Shown here: positions 34,427-43,314 of the stretch, piece by piece
Numbering within the stretch: the first letter of the stretch is position 1
How the letters are laid out: every line of letters begins with the position of its first letter
Assembly: GCF_003182485.1 (NCBI RefSeq)
Contig: NZ_QGTX01000001.1
Coordinates: 3,426,001-3,490,000 of the forward strand
Direction: 5' to 3'
From: Geodermatophilus normandii
GTDB taxonomy: Bacteria; Actinomycetota; Actinomycetes; Mycobacteriales; Geodermatophilaceae
DNA: 64,000 nt
Notes under the pieces: generated by a model
The model's database searches: none
What the model was told of the DNA's origin: nothing
What the model saw: only the letters and a program-made list of their open reading frames with translations
Position numbers and translations under genes: made by a program

Positions 34427-34902
34427 GGCGGCGGTCCGTGCTCCTTGCGAGCGCCTGCACGGGCGGGGCCGCCGTCGCGGGGAACGCGTTCATCGGGAGG
34501 CCGGCGATGGCCTGGTTCCGGGGCCTTCCCGCCCCCCGGTGGCAGCTGCCGATGCCCGCCTTCCTGGGCGTGGGTGCGGCGTACTACGGCGTCGTCGGCT
34601 ACGTGCTGGCACGGAGCATCGACCGTCGCGACGCCCGGAGCACCGCGTGGAGCCTGGCGGTGCTCGTCGGCAACGAGGCCTGGAACGGGATCTTCTTCGG
34701 CCGGCGGAGCACGCGTGCCGGCTTCGTCGGCCTGTGCGCGTTCCTGGTCCCGCTCGCGGCGCTGCAGCGATCGGTCGCGGGGGATGCACGCGCGCGCAAC
34801 GCCCTGGCCCCCTACACGGCCCACGTCCTCCTCTACGACCTGCCGTGGACGTACCGGCTCTGGCGACTGGACCCGGCGAGGCCCTCCGGCACCAGCGCCT
34901 GA
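34423..34902 (+). CDS. TspO/MBR-like membrane protein
   Basis: A 159-residue protein with a TspO-like pattern: WFRGLPAPRWQLPMPAFLGVGAAYY (Trp and Pro-rich loop plus helix), NEAWNGIFFGRRS, and a later helix starting VGLCAFLVPL. About five membrane helices are expected. TspO proteins bind tetrapyrroles and lipids. The ATG overlaps the SRPBCC stop (ATGA), so the two are coupled. Confidence 0.65.
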   Translation: MRRRSVLLASACTGGAAVAGNAFIGRPAMAWFRGLPAPRWQLPMPAFLGVGAAYYGVVGYVLARSIDRRDARSTAWSLAVLVGNEAWNGIFFGRRSTRAGFVGLCAFLVPLAALQRSVAGDARARNALAPYTAHVLLYDLPWTYRLWRLDPARPSGTSA

Positions 34903-34905
34903 CGG

Positions 34906-34926
34906 GCCGTCATCTCGTGTCCGAGG
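34906..34926. repeat. 21-bp direct repeat, left copy
   Basis: A 21-bp sequence ending in TGTCCGAGG, identical but for one base to 43016-43036. The TGTCCGAGG end also matches the 3' end of the tRNA-Leu at 44496. It is possible debris of site-specific integration at the tRNA. Confidence 0.6.
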
Positions 34927-35191
34927 AGTGACTCGGGCACCGCGACGGGGGAGCGGTCCCACCAGCGGCCCGCTCGGTGGGGGAGGGGCGTGGTGTGACC
35001 GCCTGCAGCCGGCGCCCCCGCGACCGTCACCGGCACCCCGGCCCCTGCGGAGGGTTCCACGCCGCGGCTCCTCGGCGGCCGGGTACGCGCCGAGTCCCCG
35101 GGGACGCCGCCGATCCGTCGAAGGGCGGCGGGCACCGCCCGGCCCCGGTTCCCTCGCGGGTGGGGCGGCACCGGGCTGGCAGCATGTGGCG

Positions 35192-36232
35192 GTGCGCGCG
35201 GTGGTCGTCGACTCGGTCCGAGCTCTGCCCCGGGTCCGGGAGGTGCCCGAGCCCACCGCCCCGCCCGGCGGGGTGGTGCTGCGGGTGACGGCCACGGGCG
35301 TGTGTCGCAGCGACTGGCACGCCTGGGTGGGGCACGACGACGAGGTGGTGTTCCCGCACGTCCCCGGCCACGAGCTCGCCGGCGTGGTGGTCGAGGTCGG
35401 TGCCGGCGTCGCCGGCTGGCGGCCCGGCGACCGGGTGACCGTGCCGTTCGTCTGCGGCTGCGGGCGCTGCGAGTGGTGCCGGGCCGGGGAGGCCCAGGTC
35501 TGCCCGGACCAGCAGCAGCCCGGCTTCACCCACTGGGGGTCCTTCGCCGAGTACGTCGCCCTCTACGCGGCCGACACCAACCTGGTGCGCATCCCGGACG
35601 CGGTGGACGACACCGCCGCGGCCGCGCTGGGGTGCCGGTTCGCCACGGCGTACCGCGCCCTGGTCGGCCGCGCGCGGGTCGCCGCGGGGGAGTGGGTCAC
35701 CGTCGTGGGTGCCGGAGGGGTGGGCTTGAGCGCGGTCGTGGTTGCCGGCTCCCTGGGGGCCCGGGTGGTGGCGGTGGACCGCAACCCCCAGGCCCTCGCC
35801 GTGGCCGCCGCGCTGGGTGCCGAGCACACGGTGCACGCCGACGGCCGCGACGTCCCGGCGGCCGTCGCGGACCTGACCGGCGGCGGCAGCTCCGTCGCGG
35901 TCGACGCGGTGGGCAGCGAGCAGACCTGCGCCGACTCGATCCTGAGCCTGCGCCGGCGGGGGCGGCACGTTCAGGTCGGGTTGCTGCCCCCGGTCGACGG
36001 ACACCCGCGGGTCCCGATGGCGCGGGTGATCGGCTGGGAACTCGACCTGCTGGGCAGCCACGGGATGGCCGCGGCCGACTACCCGGAGATGATGGCGCTC
36101 GTCGAGCGCGGGGTGCTGCAGCCGCAACGGCTGGTCGAGCGCACCATCGGCCTCGAGGAGGCGGCCGCCCTGCTGCCCGTGTTCGACCGCGCGACGGTCG
36201 CCGGGATGACCGTGGTCGACCCCGCCCGCTGA
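35192..36232 (+). CDS. zinc-dependent alcohol dehydrogenase family protein
   Basis: A 346-residue medium-chain dehydrogenase. Catalytic zinc ligands are seen as Cys38 in GVCRSD and His60-Glu61 in PGHE, with a third near GCRFATAYRAL; the structural zinc set is Cys90, Cys93, Cys96 and Cys104 (C-x2-C-x2-C-x7-C). The NAD fold is GAGGVGLSAVVVAG. Length is normal. The GTG at 35192 is chosen because CAGCAT lies 6 nt upstream as a leaderless -10 box; a GTG at 35186 is an alternative. It lies inside the segment bracketed by the 21-bp repeats. Substrate unknown. Confidence 0.9.
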   Translation: MRAVVVDSVRALPRVREVPEPTAPPGGVVLRVTATGVCRSDWHAWVGHDDEVVFPHVPGHELAGVVVEVGAGVAGWRPGDRVTVPFVCGCGRCEWCRAGEAQVCPDQQQPGFTHWGSFAEYVALYAADTNLVRIPDAVDDTAAAALGCRFATAYRALVGRARVAAGEWVTVVGAGGVGLSAVVVAGSLGARVVAVDRNPQALAVAAALGAEHTVHADGRDVPAAVADLTGGGSSVAVDAVGSEQTCADSILSLRRRGRHVQVGLLPPVDGHPRVPMARVIGWELDLLGSHGMAAADYPEMMALVERGVLQPQRLVERTIGLEEAAALLPVFDRATVAGMTVVDPAR

Positions 36233-36902
36233 CGCGGGCCGGGAGCCCCGGGATCGACGACCGGGTGGCCGCACACCTCGCAGCACCGTGCCGGTTCGCA
36301 GGTCCGTCTTCGCAGACCCCGGCGTGGGCCAGCCAGCCCCCGTCATCGAGCAGCGCATGGATGAGCCCGGGGCTGGGGCGTCGTCATCACTCCCCGGCCG
36401 CCCGGGACGCCGAATGACGTTGCGGTGACGGCGGGGTGACGGCGCCCACGGACCATCCCGTGGCGAACAAGCCGGTCGCCGAGAACTGGAGACAGATGTG
36501 ATTGGCCCCCGAGGGATGCCCGGACGTCCAGGAGCGGGGCCGGACGCCACCCAGTCGATCCCGGGCCCGCACGGATCGACCACGTCAGCGACCCGATCTG
36601 AGCCGCGGCAGGCGGCCTTGGCCGGCCATCGTCGGTGCGGCATCCCCGTGCGGTCGCTGACTACCGCCCTCCTCGGCGACACGCCGGGAGTGGCTCCGGT
36701 GCGCATCTCTCCCACGACTCACTCCGATTGCTGCGAAGCGACAGGTGCACTGGCGGTGCTGGCTGCGTGAGAGTCATCCGAGTCGCTCCGCCGGCGCCGG
36801 ACGTCGAGCGCGGAAACAAGACGCTGGCGCGTCCCTCGGTGGCCGATGACGGCGGCTGGATCAGGGCCGCGAGGCGGCGGCCGTGGTCCAGAGGGGGAAC
36901 CG
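36233..36902. other. 670-bp region between the dehydrogenase and the CATRA genes
   Basis: It contains three phased TGACG repeats at 36415-36441. A 90-codon frame (36498-36770) starts at a GTG behind CTGGAGA but has mixed third-position use and no recognisable features, so it is not called. GC is lower toward the right. The ribosome site AGAGGGGG lies just before 36903. Confidence 0.45.
36415..36441 (+). promoter_or_regulatory. three 11-bp spaced TGACG repeats before the CATRA genes
   Basis: TGACG occurs at 36415, 36426 and 36437, exactly 11 bp apart, reading toward the CATRA operon. Read on the other strand the heptamers are CGTCACC, CGTCACC and CGTCATT, the same as at 23277 and 21730. The distance to the first start codon is about 460 bp, so a long leader or an intermediate small gene is implied. 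Confidence 0.5.
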
Positions 36903-39900
36903 ATGCAGGAACAGAACCCACTGCGGGAAGTGCTTCTCGCTTCGATCAAGGACCGTCTACGTCGATTCCTGGATCACGGGGACGAGGAAGCCGTGCTGTC
37001 GAACGAGGCCCTTGCGGAAGCGGCCCTCGCGCTGCACCTGGTTCCTGATCTGCTCGACGATCCAGCGGTCCTGTACGCCCTGGGGATGCTGCGCTGGTTG
37101 CGGTACCAGGTGGGGAGAAGCCCGGATGAGGATCGCGAGGAGCTCGCTGCGGCACTGCTGCTACTCCTCCCTGTCTACAGTGGGTCGCCCGATGCGATCC
37201 CCGATCCGCTCCGCCACTACCTGGACCGGCACCCACCTGGCGGTGCATTCGACCCGGACGTGATGGCCAAGCGGGCTGCCCCGTTCCTGCGCTCAGCGTC
37301 CATACGGGAAGCGCTGGACAGTCGTGACGACGGCGCGTTGTCAGCGGCCATCGAGATCCTGCGGGACGCCGTTGCGGCCACTCCCTCGGAGGACCCTGAC
37401 CGCAACCGCCTACTCGGTCCACTGGCCAGCGTCCTGCAGGCCCATTACGAGGCGAGCGGTGATCTCAGCGAGTTGGACGAGGCCGTCGAGACGGGGGAGG
37501 CGGCAGTCGCCGCCGCGCCCGTCGACTCGGCCGAACGCGCTGGGGCGTTGATCAACCTCGGGGTGGCTCTGCTCTGGAGCTATGAGCACCGGGGCGATCT
37601 GGACGACCTCGAGCGGGCGATTCGGACAGGCAGGCAGGCCGTCGCGGTCACCCGTGGCGACTCGACCCTCCAGATCCAGGCCCGGTCGAACCTGGGAGGG
37701 GCCCTCCTACGGCGGTTCGAGCGCCGCGGTGATCCCGCCGATCTCGACGAGGCGATCGAGGCCCACGAGGCCGCGGTCGAAGCCTCCGACGACCATCCCC
37801 GTCGTGCCGGGTTCCTGTCGAACCTCGGGGTGGTCCTGCGTCTGCGCTACGAGTACCGGGGCGAACTGGATGACCTGAATCGCGCGGTGGACGCGACCGA
37901 GGCCGCGGTCACCGAGGCGCCTGCGGGTCATCCGGATCGCCCGGGCAGTCTGATGCACCTGGGCGCTGCCCTGTGGACCCGGTATCTCCACCTGGGCCAT
38001 GTGACGGATCTCGACCGGGCCATCGAGGCCGGGGAAGCGGCACAGGCTGCGTTCCCCGCCGGCGTACCGGACGGGACTCGTAGCCTGACCAATCTGGCAA
38101 CACTCCTGCACACCCGGTACATGCGTCTCGGCCGCTTGGAGGACCTGAACCGGGCCATCGAGGCCGGAGAAGCCGCACTGGCCGCTGTCGCCGACGACGT
38201 TCCGGACCGGGGCACCGTCCTGTCCAATCTCGGAGGCTCGCTGTCTGCGCGACATGACCGGTTGGGGCAACTCGCCGATCTGGAGCGGGCGATCGCGGTG
38301 GGAGAGGCGGCACTGACGGTCATCCCTGCGGACTCACCGAGTCGTGCCGGGACGCTGACCAACCTCGGACTGGCCCTCCACCGTCGATTCGGGCGACTGG
38401 GACACCACGCCGATCTGGACCGGGCGATCCAGCTCAGCGAGGCCGCGGTCGCGGCGACACCGTCCCAGTTCCCCGATCGAGCGCTGTACCTGTGCAACCT
38501 CGGAGCAGACCTGCTGACCCGGTTCCAGCACACCGGGGCATCGGAGGACCGGCATCGAGCCGCGGCAGCCCTGCGGGAGGCGGCGACGTCCCGCACGGCG
38601 CCTGCGAGCACCCGGGCCAACGCCGGCAACCTGTGGGGGCAGGCGGCAGTGGCTGGGGAGGACTGGGCGGAGGCGGTGGAGGGCTACTCGGCGGCCATCG
38701 ACTTGTTGTCCCAGGTCGCGACTCGGGATCTCGAGCGTCCGGATCAGGAGTTCCGGCTCGGCCCGCTGGCCGGGCTGGCGTCGCGGGCGGCGGCCTGCTG
38801 TCTCCAGGCCGGGCAGGTGGACCGGGCGGTGGAGCGGCTCGAGCAGGGGCGCGGAGTATTGCTGGGGCACGCCTTGGACACGCGCACGGACCTCAGCACC
38901 CTGGAACGAGAACATCCGGAGCTGGCGGCCGAGTTCATCCGACTACGCCGCGAGTTCGATGGTCCTGCAGGCTCACCTCTCGAGTTCCCGGCCGACGGCC
39001 CTCCCGTCCTGGGCTTCTCGGGCGCCGACTTCGACCTGCCTGCGGCCGGACGGGAGATCGATCGGCGCCTCGCGCTGGCCGAGCAGTTCGAGCGCCTCAC
39101 CGCCGACATCCGGTCCCACGCGGGGTTCGAGCGCTTTCTGCTGCCACCCCCGGTGGGTGAGCTCCTGCAGGCCGCGGACCAGGGGCCGCTGGTGCTGGTC
39201 AACGTCGACGAGATCCGATCCGATGCCCTGCTGCTGACGACGTCGGGAGTGCAGGTGGTGCCACTCCCGGCGCTGACCCCCGGGCTCGTTCGCGACCAGG
39301 TGGTCGCCCTGCTCGACGCGCTCGACACGGCGCAGGAGAGTGCAGCGCCATCGGGCGAGCGTGACCGAGCCGAGGCGCAGCTGCTCGGCATCCTGGGGTG
39401 GCTGTGGGACACGATCGCCGGCCCGGTGCTGGAGGCCCTCGACATCACCCGCGCACCGGACGAACGGGCCGGGGAAGGGTGGCCACGACTGTGGTGGTGC
39501 CCGTCGGGGCTGCTGTCGTTGCTACCGCTGCACGCCGCCGGACGTCACGCCACCCGGTTCGACCGTTCCCCGACCACGGTGCTGGACCGTGCGCTGTCCG
39601 CCTACACGCCGACCGTGCGGGCGCTCATGCACGCTCGCCGCCGTCATGCTGCTCGGCTGACCGGCTCGCCTTCCACCGACGGGGGCCAGCTGCTCGTGGT
39701 GACCATGCCGCACACCCCAGGCGAGCGGGACTTGCCCGGGACCGTGGAGGAGGCCGTGGTCTTGCGAGAGCTGTTCCGGGACCGGGTCCTCCTCCTGCAC
39801 GGTGAGCTGCATCCCGAGGACGCCGCGCGCCTGGAGGACTTCGTTCTCGATCCCGCCGAGGTGGGTGCGACGTACGAGCGAACTGCTGCGGCGTTGCCCA

Positions 39901-40331
39901 CCTGCCGCTGGGTCCACTTCGCCTGCCACGCCACCAGCGACGCGACCAACCCCTCGGCCAGTCGGCTGCTGCTCGCCGACCACCGGACGCGGCCGCTGAC
40001 CGTGCTGGAACTGACCCGGCTGCGCCTGGAGGACGCCGAGCTGGCGTTCCTCTCTGCCTGCGCCACCGCCCGCACCAGCCTCCGGTTGGCCGATGAGGCC
40101 ATCCAGCTCGCCGCCGCCTGTCAGGTGGCCGGCTATCGGCGTGTCATCGCCACCCTGTGGCCGATCGCCGATCGACCCGCCGTCCGCATCGCCGCGGACG
40201 TCTATCAGGGCCTCGCCGACCACGGTGCCGACCGGGCCGCCCTCGCCCTGCACCAGGTCGTCCGCCGCCGTCGCGACCTCGACCCCACCCGATCCTCCAG
40301 ATGGGCGGCTCACGTGTACAGCGGGGCCTGA
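36903..40331 (+). CDS. TPR-CHAT caspase-like protease of a CATRA conflict system
   Basis: A 1142-residue protein. A helical N-terminal part of about 150 residues is followed by eight or nine tandem repeats of about 48 residues (about 180-600) with the core LxNLGxxLxxRY....DLDRAIEAGEAA, a TPR-like array. The C-terminal about 350 residues are a CHAT protease domain: the catalytic dyad should be His1009 in HFACHA and Cys1053 in LSACATA. The ATG at 36903 follows AGAGGGGG. CHAT proteases cut partner proteins after activation, in conflict systems often leading to cell death. Third-position GC is visibly lower than in the flanking core genes, suggesting transfer. Confidence 0.9.
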   Translation: MQEQNPLREVLLASIKDRLRRFLDHGDEEAVLSNEALAEAALALHLVPDLLDDPAVLYALGMLRWLRYQVGRSPDEDREELAAALLLLLPVYSGSPDAIPDPLRHYLDRHPPGGAFDPDVMAKRAAPFLRSASIREALDSRDDGALSAAIEILRDAVAATPSEDPDRNRLLGPLASVLQAHYEASGDLSELDEAVETGEAAVAAAPVDSAERAGALINLGVALLWSYEHRGDLDDLERAIRTGRQAVAVTRGDSTLQIQARSNLGGALLRRFERRGDPADLDEAIEAHEAAVEASDDHPRRAGFLSNLGVVLRLRYEYRGELDDLNRAVDATEAAVTEAPAGHPDRPGSLMHLGAALWTRYLHLGHVTDLDRAIEAGEAAQAAFPAGVPDGTRSLTNLATLLHTRYMRLGRLEDLNRAIEAGEAALAAVADDVPDRGTVLSNLGGSLSARHDRLGQLADLERAIAVGEAALTVIPADSPSRAGTLTNLGLALHRRFGRLGHHADLDRAIQLSEAAVAATPSQFPDRALYLCNLGADLLTRFQHTGASEDRHRAAAALREAATSRTAPASTRANAGNLWGQAAVAGEDWAEAVEGYSAAIDLLSQVATRDLERPDQEFRLGPLAGLASRAAACCLQAGQVDRAVERLEQGRGVLLGHALDTRTDLSTLEREHPELAAEFIRLRREFDGPAGSPLEFPADGPPVLGFSGADFDLPAAGREIDRRLALAEQFERLTADIRSHAGFERFLLPPPVGELLQAADQGPLVLVNVDEIRSDALLLTTSGVQVVPLPALTPGLVRDQVVALLDALDTAQESAAPSGERDRAEAQLLGILGWLWDTIAGPVLEALDITRAPDERAGEGWPRLWWCPSGLLSLLPLHAAGRHATRFDRSPTTVLDRALSAYTPTVRALMHARRRHAARLTGSPSTDGGQLLVVTMPHTPGERDLPGTVEEAVVLRELFRDRVLLLHGELHPEDAARLEDFVLDPAEVGATYERTAAALPTCRWVHFACHATSDATNPSASRLLLADHRTRPLTVLELTRLRLEDAELAFLSACATARTSLRLADEAIQLAAACQVAGYRRVIATLWPIADRPAVRIAADVYQGLADHGADRAALALHQVVRRRRDLDPTRSSRWAAHVYSGA

Positions 40332-40472
40332 TGATGGTGAGCGTCCTCATCGCTTCTGGCGGTCCCGCCTCCGCGGTACTCGCAGCCGGGGCTGGAAGCC
40401 CTGCGGCCGGTATCGCGGGGCGTCAGCTCGCAGCTCGGCGGATCCGCTCCACTCGGCCCGGGGGTGAACCCG

Positions 40473-40814
40473 ATGAATGACGAGGTCCTCGACGAGACGG
40501 TGGATGCCCTGCGGCACGTCCTGCTGCGAGTCCAGTTGTCGAGCAGCGGTTGGTCAGACATCGAAGAACTGCTGCCGAGGTTCACGGATGCGGTCGCGGC
40601 CGATGACGGCCAGGAGCTCTCCGGGGCGGTGGCCTCCCTGGATCTGCTCGCCTCCCGGCGGATGACGAGTGCGGAGACGCCGCCGTCGGAGGAGGTGTTG
40701 GGGCCCGCGTCCGCGCCGGTACGGGAGCGGATCAACGAGTTGATACACACACTGGAGAGCCTGCGGCGGGGTAGGGGGGCGGGCTCCGATGGGGCGCAGC
40801 GGGCTCCAGGCTGA
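40473..40814 (+). CDS. small partner of the CATRA system
   Basis: A 113-residue soluble helical protein (DEVLDETVDALRHVLL, WSDIEELLPRFTDAVAADD, VRERINELIHTLESL). Its place between the TPR-CHAT and CATRA genes matches the CATRA-associated small protein, a family I recall from published predictions of this system but could not check. The ATG at 40473 has a GGGGGTGA ahead; a GTG at 40464 is possible. Its end overlaps the next gene by 26 nt. It may be an adaptor or the protease target; that is inference. Confidence 0.7.
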   Translation: MNDEVLDETVDALRHVLLRVQLSSSGWSDIEELLPRFTDAVAADDGQELSGAVASLDLLASRRMTSAETPPSEEVLGPASAPVRERINELIHTLESLRRGRGAGSDGAQRAPG

Positions 40815-42345
40815 GGCCCTGGTGGTGCACCTGTTCGTCGCGGGGGACGGGGAGGAGCAGGACGCCGATCACGAGTTCGTGCTGAATGTGTGGCAGGCCT
40901 GCGCGGACCCGCCGTTGGGGATGACCGAGCCTCTACGAGTGCCCGACTTGCCGGTGGAGCCGTCGGCGGAGCAATTGGCTGAGCGCGGTCTCGGCTCCCG
41001 GCTGCTCGCCGGTCGCCAGGCGCCACTCCCGGACGAGCAAGGGGCACCGCACGTGCAGCAGGCCCTGCTGCGCCGGGAACACGACTCCCTGTGCATCTCG
41101 GTGGTGCGGGAGCCGCCGCCGGCCTCGCGCAAGGGCTGGTGCGAGCTCGACGACGAGTGGTCGGAGGTCGTGAGACACATCCCGTCCCCGCCGGGCCTGC
41201 TGGGATCGGCGCGGCTGTTCGTGGCGCAGGTCCGCGCCCGCCGGCCACCACGCCCGACCCCGGCCGTGACCAGGGCGGTACAGGCTCGCTGGGCTGCGCC
41301 GACGAGCACGGGGCAGCCGTTCACACGAGGAGTCACCGTGCCGCCGGGATTTGCGGTGTGGGAGGACTTCCCGCCGACCGACGACCGGATCGAGCGGCGG
41401 ATCGTGGTGGTGGGCGCCAGGGGTGAGGATGCGGCGCTGAGCGCCTGGACGTGGGTCGGCCCCGAACGGACGCTCCCCCCTCTGGGGCGGTATCTGTTGC
41501 ATGCAGCCAAGGTCCGCTATCAGTGGCGGATCTGGGATGCCGAGCAGGGATTCCGACAGTTGCGGCGCCAAGCCGATGCAACGGTCCAGCGTCTCCTGCC
41601 CTTGATCGGCCCCGCGACCGTCGACGGACAGCGGCAGGAGCCCAGCCAGGCGCAGCTGGTGCGGGCCTCCCACGAACTCGACACGTTGCAGGCCGACGAG
41701 TTGAGCCTGGTGCAGACAGTGACGCGGCTCCGAGAGATGCGCCGCACCGTCGACATCGCAGCCGCCAACCAGGCGGCGGCCATCGGACAGGTGCAGCTCG
41801 ACGGGCCGTTCGCCAGTGACCGGTCGCTGTCCGGGTGGTTCGGCCAACAACTGGAGGACGACGCGGCCTACCTCGAAGCAGCCCGGGAGCGCGCCTCTCA
41901 GGTCACGACCCTGGCCGACCAGTTGGTGGGGCGAGGTCAACAGCGTCGGCAGGAACGCTTCAACTTGGGACTCACCGGAATCGTCGGTGCCATCCTGATG
42001 AGCCTGGCGGCGATCCAGTCGCTGAACTACGAAGTACCCGTATCGGGGCCGGTGAAGCCTGCCCTGATCACCACACTCGGTCTGCTCACGATGCTGGTCT
42101 CCATGGTGGTGTTGCGTTTCGCGGTGCCTGATCGGCGTTGGCCCGTCGTACTGGTCTGGATGACCTGCGGGGCAACGGCAGCCGCGGCGACCTGGATCGG
42201 GATGGCGGCCATCGCTGGAGGCGCGAGCTCTCCTGCAAGAACCTGGCTCTGGGCCGGGCTGAGCTTCCTCGCCGGCACGTCGCTTGCCTGGGCCGTCACC
42301 AGCTTACGGCGCGGATGTGCTGATTCCGCCCAGGCGCCTACGTGA
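40789..42345 (+). CDS. CATRA conflict-system protein with membrane C-terminus
   Basis: A 518-residue protein. The N-terminal 200 residues have an alpha/beta look (ALVVHLFVAG ... DSLCISVVREP), a second globular region follows, then a long coiled helical region (about 280-400, SQVTTLADQLVGRGQQRRQERF). The C-terminal about 110 residues hold about four membrane helices, such as LTGIVGAILMSLAAI and PALITTLGLLTMLVSMVVLRF. This is the layout of proteins named CASPASE/TPR repeat-associated in CATRA systems. It probably anchors the system at the membrane and may be activated or cut by the CHAT protease. Confidence 0.75.
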   Translation: MGRSGLQAEALVVHLFVAGDGEEQDADHEFVLNVWQACADPPLGMTEPLRVPDLPVEPSAEQLAERGLGSRLLAGRQAPLPDEQGAPHVQQALLRREHDSLCISVVREPPPASRKGWCELDDEWSEVVRHIPSPPGLLGSARLFVAQVRARRPPRPTPAVTRAVQARWAAPTSTGQPFTRGVTVPPGFAVWEDFPPTDDRIERRIVVVGARGEDAALSAWTWVGPERTLPPLGRYLLHAAKVRYQWRIWDAEQGFRQLRRQADATVQRLLPLIGPATVDGQRQEPSQAQLVRASHELDTLQADELSLVQTVTRLREMRRTVDIAAANQAAAIGQVQLDGPFASDRSLSGWFGQQLEDDAAYLEAARERASQVTTLADQLVGRGQQRRQERFNLGLTGIVGAILMSLAAIQSLNYEVPVSGPVKPALITTLGLLTMLVSMVVLRFAVPDRRWPVVLVWMTCGATAAAATWIGMAAIAGGASSPARTWLWAGLSFLAGTSLAWAVTSLRRGCADSAQAPT

Positions 42346-42729
42346 CTACGGCTGCCGCCGGCGGACTGAGGCTCTGCCGGATGACCTCGATCACCGGCCC
42401 CTCCAGGCTGGGCATCTTCCCGGCCCAGCCTCCACCCGGCGGCCGGGAACCAGGCTGATCGTTTCCGCGTGGGGCGATCAACCTCCGACCGACAAGCCAT
42501 CCTCGACGCCCGACGCTGACCGACGTCGGTCGATGACCGGACGGGCGCTGACCTGAGTTTCGTCGTCGACCATCGTCGCCCGACGACCGCAAGATCAGCT
42601 CCTGGATCATGCTCGCCGTGACCGCTGTCGACGTCCCTGAGCGACCGTGCGACGACACCCGGTGGGGGCGCGGCCGGTGCCGGGCCGGCCGGTCAGGGGC
42701 TACCCCCGTCGCGTGATGGGGGAGGGAGT

Positions 42730-42861
42730 CGTGTCGTCGGCGGACGGCGGGATCCCATCTGGCTGGTGCCCGTGCAGTCGCGTGACCAGGACGGCGACCT
42801 GGGTGCGGCGGGCATCGGGCGAGAGACCGCCGACCGCTTCGCCGCGCTCCTCGACGGCTGA
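42730..42861 (+). pseudogene. short C-terminal gene remnant
   Basis: One frame, open to a TGA at 42859, reads like a protein end: DPIWLVPVQSRDQDGD, then IGRETADRFAALLDG. Third positions are strongly G/C. No start codon or upstream domain is found in frame. It is probably the tail of a gene deleted during rearrangement; family unknown. Confidence 0.3.
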
Positions 42862-42915
42862 CCGGACCGCGGAGTGTCGAACTGGTATCACGAGGGCCCG
42901 CCGACCCCGGACACG

Positions 42916-42970
42916 GAAGCGCCCCGGTCCCTGACCTGCAGGAATCCCGGGGCGATCTCGTGTCCGGGGG
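42916..42970. repeat. degenerate copy of the tRNA-Leu 3' flank
   Basis: This sequence matches 44451-44508 at roughly 85 percent: the inverted arms CGCCCCGG and CCGGGGCG with the same TCCCTGACCTGCAG loop, then GTGTCC and a G-run corresponding to the tRNA 3' end. The rest of the tRNA is absent here. Confidence 0.7.
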
Positions 42971-43015
42971 GGGGCGACCTGTCACATACGCACACGACTC
43001 GACGGCTGGCGAAGA

Positions 43016-43036
43016 GCCGTCATCTGGTGTCCGAGG
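43016..43036. repeat. 21-bp direct repeat, right copy
   Basis: Matches 34906-34926 at 20 of 21 positions. The following GGG and ACT extend the match to the tRNA-Leu 3' end. The two copies bracket an 8.1-kb segment with the alcohol dehydrogenase and CATRA genes. Confidence 0.6.
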
Positions 43037-43314
43037 GGGACTCCGTATCTCCGCACACGGCTATGGACGTGCTGCCGGGCCTCCCTTTGACCCGGGTGAC
43101 GTGCGGGGATCAGAGGTCGGGGCCGGCGCAACCGGGCGCGCTGGCGGTACGCGTTCCGGTGACGTGCCGTCTGTCGGCCGAGGCGCCAACCGGACAGCGA
43201 GGCAGCGGTCCGTGCCATTCCTCCTGTGGCCCCAGCGGAGACCCAGGGGATCTCGTCGACGGCGCGGTTCTCAGGCCTGTGCCGGGCTGGCCGGCGCCGA
43301 CAGCGAGGGGTCCG

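Larger units (their letters stand above)
42346..43314. other. 969-bp region with tRNA-derived repeats and a gene remnant
   Basis: No intact gene is seen. It holds a coding remnant (42730-42861), a degenerate copy of the tRNA-Leu 3' flank and terminator (42916-42970) and the right copy of a 21-bp repeat (43016-43036). Open frames on both strands lack coding features. The mixture of broken sequences is typical of an island edge. Confidence 0.5.

Noticed and set aside
36498-36770. 90-codon frame behind CTGGAGA before the CATRA genes
   Set aside because: Third-position use is mixed and no feature or relative is seen; kept only as a remark in the intergenic entry.
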